NCBI RefSeq assembly: GCF_003261055.1
Contig: NZ_CP030073.1
Span: forward strand, 1,860,001-1,924,000
Direction of reading: 5' to 3'
DNA: 64,000 bases
Source: Streptomyces cadmiisoli
Lineage (GTDB): Bacteria; Actinomycetota; Actinomycetes; Streptomycetales; Streptomycetaceae
Positions within the stretch are counted from its first letter, which is position 1, and every line of letters begins with the position of its first letter. This document shows, piece after piece, positions 34,679 through 41,934 of this stretch. The translations under genes were made by a program, and so were the position numbers. Under the pieces are notes generated by a model. That model made no database searches. It was not told the DNA's origin and saw nothing but the letters and a program-made list of their open reading frames with translations.

Positions 34679-35581
34679 ATGCAGCCACCTAGTCGCGTGT
34701 CCTGCATTGCCCAGCGCAGCGCACCTGCCCCGCTGGCAAGAGCGTCGTCGGACCGTTGGCAGCACGACCTGGCAGAGGCATACCGGTGGGCCTTCCACAC
34801 CCGGCCGTGCCTGACCTACACCCCTCGCGCAGGAGAACTGCTGGACGCGGTCTGTGAGGCGGAGGACAGGTGGGACACGGCTCTACCCGAAAAGCACGGC
34901 GGTTTCTTCCTCCGGGTTGGCGATCATGTCTCCCGCATGGCCGGCGCACTCGCTGCGGCCGAACGCACCGCCATCCACGGAACCCACATCAAGGCCGCAT
35001 GGTCACTCGCCCGCCGCGCTGTGAAGGACACCTGCCGTCTTGTCTCCATGGACTGCGACATGGTGCATCAGATCGTCGAGTACGTGGATGACGCCATGCG
35101 CCACGTATCGACGTCAGAAGGCCAAGTCTCTCCCGTCCTCTCGAACACCCCCGAAGGGCAAACTTATGGCGAATACGCCCACGGAAATCGTTCGCCAAGC
35201 GGCATCAATGCCGTCCGCAAGCTCAAGCAGTGGTACCAGGACTCCTGCCAGATATGCGCTACCACCCTGGTCCTGCCCTCACCCCGCCACCGCTACAGCG
35301 AAGCGGCTCACATCCGGGCCAAAGAGGACGGCGGACCCGACCTCACCGAGAACTTGCTGTGCCTCTGCCCGAACTGCCACGTCCGCTTTGACGGCGGAGC
35401 ACTCGTCCTGACCAACGACCTCACGGTCGTCGACACAGTCAAGGACCGCCTCGGAGCCAAGCTCAAGCGCCATCAGTGGCACTACATCAATCCCGACCAC
35501 GTTCGCCACCACCGCCACCACTGGATCAGCCGCAATCCCGCACCCCTCACGGCTCTGCCCTCGGAACGGCAGAGCAACTGA
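34679..35581 (+). CDS. HNH endonuclease with helical N-terminal region
   Basis: 300 residues in the open frame; the start is uncertain because no good ribosome-binding site precedes ATG 34679. The C-terminal domain (about 185-250) is a classical zinc-containing HNH: Cys190-x2-Cys193, AAH (His211), ENLLCLCPNCH (Asn225, Cys230, Cys233, His234), followed by FDGG, as in McrA/YDG-type restriction nucleases. The N-terminal half (about 50-120; GELLDAV, FFLRVGDHVSRMAGALA, then IKAAWSLARR) resembles the C-terminal helical end of DUF3987 primase/helicase-like proteins and could be a remnant fused to the nuclease. It begins 162 bp beyond the IS21 end, so the 5' part may have been altered by that insertion. 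Likely defence or mobile-element related. Confidence 0.6.
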   Translation: MQPPSRVSCIAQRSAPAPLARASSDRWQHDLAEAYRWAFHTRPCLTYTPRAGELLDAVCEAEDRWDTALPEKHGGFFLRVGDHVSRMAGALAAAERTAIHGTHIKAAWSLARRAVKDTCRLVSMDCDMVHQIVEYVDDAMRHVSTSEGQVSPVLSNTPEGQTYGEYAHGNRSPSGINAVRKLKQWYQDSCQICATTLVLPSPRHRYSEAAHIRAKEDGGPDLTENLLCLCPNCHVRFDGGALVLTNDLTVVDTVKDRLGAKLKRHQWHYINPDHVRHHRHHWISRNPAPLTALPSERQSN

Positions 35582-36239
35582 GCCCGCGGTCAGGCCCCCA
35601 AGATCCGGACCATATCTGGGCCAACGATTGCCCGTCTCCCTTCACACAGCACATCGGCACTGGTCAGAAACATCCAGACGGTCAGCGCCGTCTGTTCCAC
35701 GAACTGCTCACAGCGGCGCAGGGGCAGCGCTCCCCTCGCCCGGGCCCCCGAACACACTCTGATCCGCCCCGTCCTACATCTGTGTTGATCAATGGGGCCT
35801 TGCCGATTCCGGCGGGCTCGCTGACAGCGATCGGTGGCACCACGCGGCTACCGCGGAGTGGCGTGACTTCCCGGTCCGTCGCGAGGTGCTGCTGATCCCG
35901 GCGCTGTTGCGGGACCCGGATGCTCAGCGCACCCGGTACTGATGGCGGCGATGCGCCCTGGAGGCCACAAAGCGGCCACGGTGGAGTCGCCGGTGCTGCC
36001 CGGCGACGCTCGGCACGGGACTGACTTCCGCCGACTCTGCTCGACCCCACATCCAGCGACTGACCAGCGCACGGTGCGCTGAGCGTACGGTGGGTGGACG
36101 CTGGCATGAGGCACACGACTGGAGTCGGTTCACTCATGTCGGCCAACAGGTCTCGGTGCTGCTGCGGGTAGCCCTCCCGGTAGTCACTGGCGCTCAATTT
36201 TCCTCGGCGCTGCGGCGTGCATGTCTCTAGCGTGGGTCC
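35582..36239. other. 658-bp region without a convincing gene
   Basis: The frames here are short or lack starts. A plus-strand stretch around 35800-35942 reads WRDFPVRREVLLIPALLRDPDAQ before a stop and could be the tail of a lost gene. The end of the region should hold the promoter of the HEPN gene. Confidence 0.4.
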
Positions 36240-37601
36240 ATGAATGAGCACGAACCGGTACGGGGTGTTCTGCAGGCGTGGCTGGACGATCTCCGTCAGC
36301 AGCCGCCCCAAGAGTGGTCCGTCACAGAGCTGAGCAAACGTCCAGCTTGGGACCAGGTCCGTACGGTGGTGGCTGGCCTCGCGCCGGTCTCCCGGCGCCC
36401 GGACCTGTACGGCAAGGACGGGTCAGCGCTCGACGATGAGGTCCTGATCACCATGACCGGCCTGGAGCAGGTGGCCGAGGCCGCTGCCACCGGGACCCTC
36501 GTGAGCCTGGACGACCTGACGGCGGACTTCACAGCCTTCTGCACGGCTGCGGCGCCCGAGGCACAGACCTGGATCCTGCTGGACATCGACCTTCCACGAG
36601 GGACAGACCTGACGCTGGGGGAATATCGGCTGCAGATCGTTAGCGCCACGAGTCTCGCTCAGCTGATGCCCCTGCCGTCCATGCACCGCTTCATCCGCAA
36701 CCCGGACCTCGATCCCGACACGCTCGGCGGATCGGCCTTCCTGCAGCAGAGCCTGCCCGGCCAGGCCCTCGCGCGTGGTCGCTCCTGGCTGCCGGACCTT
36801 GATCAGCGCCCCGAGCGTCGGCACCTTGACCCGCTGCTGGTCCTGCAGCTGTGGAACCCCGAGGAGAGTGTGCACCCCGAGGCGTACTTCCGCGTCGAGC
36901 CCGGACGCCACAGCGAGCTCCGTGCTGGCTCGCCACACATCGAGCCGTACTTCGACCACACCGGCGAGGAAGTGGGCGAGATGCACCGCGCGTTCGGTTA
37001 TCACGTTCCACCATCTGCGGCGCCCGGCTTCACCGCATTTCTGCACGAAGTCCACGGCATGATCAGCACGGTGCGGTCCCGCACCGTCAAGGACGGACGG
37101 TCTGCCCCGACTGCCAGAGCACTGGCCAGCGCGGCCAACCGCCTGGTGCGGGCCGCGCAGCGCACCATGGGAGGCACCTACGTCGATGAGTCTGAAGCAG
37201 ATGACGTGCTGCTCGACTACGTGATCGCCATGGAGGCCGTCGCGGCCGCCGACGGCAGCGGCGACAGTCGGCGCCGGACCAGCCAGCGGTCGGCCGCGCT
37301 GTGGACCCGGGACGAGGACCGCCTAGCCGTGTACAAAACGATCAAGCGCGCCTACGCGCGTCGCTCCCGGTACGCCCATGGAGAAGATCAGACGCCCATC
37401 ACTGACGAGGAGCTGTTCACCGTCCGGTGCACGGCCTTCGGCGTGTTCCTGCGCTGGCTCGTCCTTACCTCCGCTTTGGGCGAGGAAGTACTGCAACACC
37501 TCGACGCATCGCTGCTCTCGCACCAAGAGCGCTGCCGCATCACGAGAGTGCTGGACGCCTTCTTCACAGCGACCCCGCCAGCCACGACACCCGGAGCATG
37601 A
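36240..37601 (+). CDS. ApeA-like HEPN domain protein, predicted abortive-infection RNase
   Basis: 453 residues from ATG 36240. The N-terminal 300 residues are acidic and mixed alpha/beta without a motif I can name. The C-terminal 150 residues fit an Apea-like HEPN domain: LLDYVIAMEAV, a linker with TSQRSAALW, IKRAYARRSRYAHG, then ITDEELFTVRCTAFG. Arg375-x4-His380 is the R-x4-6-H metal-independent RNase motif. ApeA proteins give phage resistance by RNA cleavage that stops growth. The gene stands alone between an unannotatable gap and integrase 2, inside the defence island. Residues 37-70 resemble the fragment at 31772. The HEPN call is good; the ApeA-specific role is an inference, and a toxin without its antitoxin is another possibility. 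Confidence 0.7.
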   Translation: MNEHEPVRGVLQAWLDDLRQQPPQEWSVTELSKRPAWDQVRTVVAGLAPVSRRPDLYGKDGSALDDEVLITMTGLEQVAEAAATGTLVSLDDLTADFTAFCTAAAPEAQTWILLDIDLPRGTDLTLGEYRLQIVSATSLAQLMPLPSMHRFIRNPDLDPDTLGGSAFLQQSLPGQALARGRSWLPDLDQRPERRHLDPLLVLQLWNPEESVHPEAYFRVEPGRHSELRAGSPHIEPYFDHTGEEVGEMHRAFGYHVPPSAAPGFTAFLHEVHGMISTVRSRTVKDGRSAPTARALASAANRLVRAAQRTMGGTYVDESEADDVLLDYVIAMEAVAAADGSGDSRRRTSQRSAALWTRDEDRLAVYKTIKRAYARRSRYAHGEDQTPITDEELFTVRCTAFGVFLRWLVLTSALGEEVLQHLDASLLSHQERCRITRVLDAFFTATPPATTPGA

Positions 37602-37831
37602 TTGCGAAGCCCATCGCTCCTGACGGCAGGTGGGCGACGTCGGCGAGCTTGGCACCTACCCCGAGGAGCAGGCCCGGTTCCTGGCTGTGGACAGAAACCT
37701 GAGGGCGGAACATCTCGCTGGTCGCAGTCCTCAACGAGTGGCTGTGACCAGCACCTTCACACGTCCTTGCAGATCACCCAGCCCTGGACGAGCCGGCCGA
37801 GCCGATGTTGCGGATCTTCGCAAGGCTGGGA

Positions 37832-38968
37832 TCAAGCCGCCTCCCAAAGGCCGGCATCCAAAATGCGAGCCGCCTTCGCAATGCTCCCAGGCATCAGATG
37901 CCGGTAGGTCCGATACGTCTCCTCAATGGACTTGTGCCCCATCCATTCCGCCACATCGGTGATCGGTATCCCGTGGCCGAGCGCGTTCGAGGCAAAGTAG
38001 TGCCGGAAGCTGTACATGCCGACACCGTCCTCCACGGGGAGGTTCCTGAAGAGCTTCTGCACACGGCGGCGTTCCATCGGTTCCGTGTAGTAGCCGCTTG
38101 GGCCGCGCAGGAGATACCCATCCTGCGTGGTGCCGTGCTTCTCCTCGTACCGCTCGATAGCTTCCCGCACCGAGCGCGGCAGAGGGACCTCCCGGAACTC
38201 CCCCGCCTTGCGGTGCTTCAGCTTCGCCGGCCTATGCGTGTTGGAGTGGATCTGCTCATGCACTCGGTAGACGTCATCCGCCACAACGTTGTTGACGTTC
38301 ACCGCCCGGGCTTCCCCGTTTCGCAAACCGCAGCCCACCATCATGACGATCTCAAGCGCGAGATACTCGTCAGCGGCAGTCAGCGCCTTCTTCACATAGT
38401 CGAGGGGCGGGATGACCACCTTCTGGCGGACGTACTCCGGCTCCTGGACCCCCTTCACAGGATCGTCCGCCATAGCCCCCTTGCCATAGGCGTCCCGCAA
38501 TATCGCCTTCAGAGTGCGGAAGATGTTCACCTGGTTCCCGCGGCCCACTCCATCGGCCTCCAACTCGTCCAGGAAACGCTCGACCACGATCGGCGTGACA
38601 GAGTTCAGCTTCCTTGATCCGAGACGAGGGATGATGTGCACGTTGATGGAGCTGTCGACGTGCCAGCCCGTGGAGTACTCCGTCATCCTCCGCTGCCGCG
38701 GCCGCCACTGCTTCGCGTATTCCTCGACCGTCTGCTGACCGAGTTCCCGGCGGGCCTCGGCAACGGACGGCGCCGTCTTCTTTTTCTCCGCATAGATCTG
38801 CGTAAGGCGCTCGATCGCGTCATCCTGCGTGCCGAAACCAGCCTCTTCACGCTGCTTGCCGAGAGCATCCCGAAACCGAATCGTGTACGGGTGCGGGCAG
38901 CGGGTCGGCCTGGAACAACCGCACTCCTTGAAGAACGACCCCATCCCACGAGCGAGCTGTCGAGCCAC
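37832..38968 (-). CDS. int: Tyrosine recombinase (phage/ICE-type integrase) 2
   Basis: 378 residues from ATG 38968, the same length and motif set as integrase 1: Arg in GLRNGEA, YSFRHYF with Tyr replacing the usual first His of HxxR, GHKS, and the nucleophile Tyr in YRHLMP. The N-terminal Cys cluster reads CGC...C. The protein differs from integrase 1 at scattered positions only, but codon-level differences are frequent, so the two genes have diverged in separate elements. It lies at the right end of the island, with its 5' side facing the decayed epimerase gene and the ordinary chromosome. It probably integrated the 13.7-39.2 kb island. No excisionase gene is visible. Confidence 0.92.
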   Translation of the reverse strand: MARQLARGMGSFFKECGCSRPTRCPHPYTIRFRDALGKQREEAGFGTQDDAIERLTQIYAEKKKTAPSVAEARRELGQQTVEEYAKQWRPRQRRMTEYSTGWHVDSSINVHIIPRLGSRKLNSVTPIVVERFLDELEADGVGRGNQVNIFRTLKAILRDAYGKGAMADDPVKGVQEPEYVRQKVVIPPLDYVKKALTAADEYLALEIVMMVGCGLRNGEARAVNVNNVVADDVYRVHEQIHSNTHRPAKLKHRKAGEFREVPLPRSVREAIERYEEKHGTTQDGYLLRGPSGYYTEPMERRRVQKLFRNLPVEDGVGMYSFRHYFASNALGHGIPITDVAEWMGHKSIEETYRTYRHLMPGSIAKAARILDAGLWEAA

Positions 38969-39027
38969 GTATCAAGCCTTCCGAGCAGGGCGCCGGGCGG
39001 CACAGCAGGCCCCTGCCACGGGTGCAG

Positions 39028-39074
39028 GTCAGCAAGCCGGACACCGTCCGGCCCGATGCTGACCTTTTGCTGAC
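39028..39074. repeat. GTCAGCAA / ATGCTGAC / TTGCTGAC repeats upstream of integrase 2
   Basis: GTCAGCAA (39028-39035), ATGCTGAC (39056-39063) and TTGCTGAC (39067-39074). The first two repeat the arrangement seen upstream of integrase 1. Probable recombinase or regulator binding sites. Confidence 0.45.
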
Positions 39075-39118
39075 CCGGAGGCGGCAATCAGGGCTCTGAA
39101 CTGCGGAAACACCCAAAC

Positions 39119-39228
39119 GCTAGATCTTGGATTTGAACATGGTGCGCAGCATGAGGCACTCCTGTGATGAGGCTCCCTGCCTGCGTTCTTGCAGGTCAAG
39201 GGCGGTTCCTTACCATACAGGGAGTCGT
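39119..39228. other. Candidate attachment/junction region at the right end of the island
   Basis: Aligns with 13619-13729, starting with gctagatcttgga and ending near tacaggg. Beyond it the sequence becomes the 3' end of the epimerase remnant (stop at 39247-39249), so the island boundary lies close to 39228. Confidence 0.4.
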
Positions 39229-39246
39229 GCGCCCGGGCGATGTTCC

Positions 39247-39619
39247 TCAGCTTTTCCCGGCCAGGATCGCCAGCGGGTCGGTGCGGCCGGGCGTCCATCC
39301 CAGATCGGTCCGGGCACGGGCCGGGGTGAACCGACGGCCAAGGAGGTGGCGCTGGCCGTCAGCCGGGCGGCCGGTCTCGACGGCAAGACGGAGTCGATCT
39401 CCCTGGAGCGGGCGCGCGAGCGGATGGGTCCCATCGCGGACGCCTTCGCTCTCGACCAGCCAGGGGACGGCGCCCGCCTGCCTGCCGGGTGCGGTGAAGT
39501 ACATGTCGATCAGGCGGTTCTCTCTGCCGTAGAGCAGCCCGGGCCGGATGATCACGGGCCGGCCGCCCGTCTCGGCCCGCCGGCGGACGGCCTCCTCGAG
39601 GGGATTCAGGAGCGGCCTC
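39247..39619 (-). pseudogene. NAD-dependent epimerase/dehydratase remnant with internal inversion
   Basis: Minus-strand fragments of one extended-SDR epimerase are recognisable: VIIRPGLLYGRENRLIDMYF to GAVPW (down to about 39460), and RFTPARARTDLGWTP to the stop (from about 39333 down). The piece that belongs between them, TAKEVALAVSRAAG to ADAFALDQ, is present on the plus strand at about 39334-39459, so a segment of about 126 bp is inverted. The residues that should join GAVPW to TAKEV and the whole N-terminal NAD-binding domain are missing. The gene is dead and lies at the edge of the island, consistent with repeated recombination there. Confidence 0.75.
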
Positions 39620-39633
39620 GGCGTGTCGATCCG

Positions 39634-40372
39634 TCAGTGGCGGCCGTCGGCTCCGGCGTCCGGTCCCCGGAGCACCGTGACCACGAGACCGCGCCGGACC
39701 GTGAACCCCAGGTGCTCGTACAGCTGCGCGGCCCGGGTGTTGGCGCTCGTCACGTGGAGAAAGGCCCGGTCACCGCGAGCGGCGATCCGCGCCACCATCG
39801 TCTTCACCAGGGCGGCTCCCAGGCCCTTGCCCCGGTGTTCGGGTGCCGTGCAGACGCCGCTGATCTCCACCCACCCCTCCGTGCACATCCGCTCGCCGGC
39901 CATGGCGACCAGGGCGCCGTCGTGGCGCACACCTACGTAGGTACCCATCTCGACGGTCCGGGGGGGGAAACGGGCCGGGAGCGGTACGCCGGGTCAGGTC
40001 CAGCATCTCCGGCACGTCGTCCGTGGTGAGGCGCACGGCCCGGTCGTCGTCGACGCCTTCGAGTGCCGGGGATGCGGTCATCTGCAGGATGTCGAACCGG
40101 TCGATGACGCTCCACGCGGACGGGACGGACACGGAGTCACGGACCAGCGCGGCGGTTCCGGTGCCGAGCAACCGGGCGGCGTCCGCCCAGTCCCCCGCCG
40201 TCGGGTCGTCGGGCAACCCCATGAACGGAGACACGTCCTCCAGATACCGGACGGCGCGCCCGCACCCACGCGCCAGGTGGGCGTGCCGCGGGCCGGAGAG
40301 GGACGCCAGGACGGGGTTGTCCAGTATGTGAACGGATTCCGCTCTCTTCGGCTCCGGACCGGTCCGGATCAT
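39634..40372 (-). pseudogene. GNAT-family N-acetyltransferase, frameshifted in a G8 run
   Basis: ATG 40372 follows a perfect AAGGAGG site. The first frame runs to RTAPGPFPP, and the acetyl-CoA-binding part (VCTAPEHRGKGLGAALVKTMV, then NTRAAQLYEHLGF) lies in another frame that ends at 39634. The two are joined across a run of eight G (39960-39967) followed by AAA. A one-base change in this run would give one protein of about 245 residues with the standard Q/R-x-x-G-x-G/A signature (RGKGLG). It is either a real frameshift, a phase-variable tract or a sequencing error. Confidence 0.8.
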
Positions 40373-40641
40373 CGCGGACCTCCTTGTGGGTCGTGCGGCT
40401 GGGACGGGCACCCGCGCAGTGACGGGTGGGTTCGGAAATCAAACCAGGGCGTCGCCGTGCCGGGTCTCACGAGGGGTCGCGTTCGCGGTGGGCTTCGCGT
40501 GCCGGCCCGAGAGGAACGCCCGGCGAACACTTGTCCGACCGATGAACAGTGCGACCGCGCGTTATCGTCGAAACATATAAAGACTCACCGGTCGGCACCA
40601 CGCCACGCACCACCGCACAGGACCCCCACCGGAGCACCGAA

Positions 40642-41823
40642 GTGAGCACTGCCACCACCGCGATCTCTCCAGCCGGGTTCGTACGCGCCTTCCGGCGGGT
40701 GCCGCCGTCCGTCGCGTGGCTGGCCGGTCCCCTGCTGCTGATCGTGGCCGTACCGGTGGCCGACGCGTTTCTGCCGCCGGACATCCACCTGGCCCATCTG
40801 CTGACCGTCGCCACCGCGGTCGCTGCCTTCGGTTCCGGACCGCGTGCCACGACGCTCGTGGGTTCCGCGGCACTGCTCTCGCTGACCGTGGCCGGCCTGG
40901 AGCGGCACACCCTGACGACCGAGAGCGTGCTGGTCGAGTGGTGCTCGCTGGCCGCGGTCTCCGTCCTGCTGATCCTGTTCACACATCTGCGGGACCGGCA
41001 CGAGCGGGCGCTGCTGCGAGCACTCTCGGTCTCCGACACGGCACAGCGCGTCGTGCTGCGGCCGCTGCCGGAGCGGGCCGGACCGGTGCGGCTCGCCTCC
41101 GAGTACCGCAGCGCCGACGCCGACGCCCATGTCGGCGGCGACCTGTACGCCTCGGCGCGCACCACCGGCTCCACCCGGCTGATCATCGGCGACGTCCGCG
41201 GCAAGGGCCTTGCCTCGATCAGTGACACGGCGATCGTGCTGGGCGCCTTCCGCGCCGCCGCCCACCGTGAGATCCCGCTGCCGGAACTGGTCTCCTACGT
41301 GGAGGACGCGGTCCGCTGGGGACTGGCCGAGTTCTCCAAGTCCGAGGCGGACCTCCACGAGCGGTTCGTGACGGCCGTGATCGTGGACATCCCCGACGAC
41401 GAACCGGTGGTGCACCTGGTCAGCTGCGGACACCCGCCGCCCCTGCTGGTGCGCCGGTCGACCGGCACCGTGACGACGCTCCAGGTGGCGGAGCCCGCGC
41501 CGCCGCTCGGCCTGGCCGTCGGCGAGAGCTCGGCGGGCATGTACGTACCGGCGACCTTCCCCTTCCGCGACGGCGACCGCCTGATCCTCTACACCGACGG
41601 CGTCACCGAGGCCCGCGACCCGGCCGGCCGCTTCTATCCGCTCGCCGAACGCGTCGCCGTGCGGGCCGGCCATGAGCCCGGCCCGCTGGTCGAGGCCATC
41701 ACCGCCGACCTGCGCGACCATGCCGGGGGCCGGCTGCGGGACGACATGGCCGTCGTCGTGGCCCAGCGTGATCCGGGACCCGTGGTCGTGGCCCAGCGGG
41801 ATCCGGGACCGGTGGGCGGCTGA
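40642..41823 (+). CDS. Membrane-anchored PP2C/SpoIIE-type protein phosphatase
   Basis: 393 residues from GTG 40642, preceded by GGAG at 7 bases; a longer upstream frame has no support. Three or four hydrophobic segments occupy about residues 17-125 (WLAGPLLLIVAVPVADAF and following). The cytoplasmic SpoIIE/PPM phosphatase domain follows, with metal-binding acidic motifs in GGDLYA, IIGDVRGKGL, LYTDGVTEA and LRDDMAVVV. Such proteins dephosphorylate anti-sigma-factor antagonists in actinomycetes. No partner antagonist or anti-sigma gene lies next to it. The last 24 residues hold a near-perfect tandem duplication (VVVAQRDPGP twice). Confidence 0.88.
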   Translation: MSTATTAISPAGFVRAFRRVPPSVAWLAGPLLLIVAVPVADAFLPPDIHLAHLLTVATAVAAFGSGPRATTLVGSAALLSLTVAGLERHTLTTESVLVEWCSLAAVSVLLILFTHLRDRHERALLRALSVSDTAQRVVLRPLPERAGPVRLASEYRSADADAHVGGDLYASARTTGSTRLIIGDVRGKGLASISDTAIVLGAFRAAAHREIPLPELVSYVEDAVRWGLAEFSKSEADLHERFVTAVIVDIPDDEPVVHLVSCGHPPPLLVRRSTGTVTTLQVAEPAPPLGLAVGESSAGMYVPATFPFRDGDRLILYTDGVTEARDPAGRFYPLAERVAVRAGHEPGPLVEAITADLRDHAGGRLRDDMAVVVAQRDPGPVVVAQRDPGPVGG

Positions 41824-41934
41824 CCGCAGTCCGCCCACGGATACCCGGCCCGGCACATCTCGCCCGGCGCCCATCCCTGCGCCCGTCCGGATGCCCGTCC
41901 GGATGCCTGTCACCTGCGCCCGTCCGGCTGCCCG

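Noticed and set aside
39127..40029. Plus-strand frame of 300 codons across the epimerase/acetyltransferase region
   Set aside because: Only the inverted epimerase piece within it has family sequence; the rest is antisense to the remnants.
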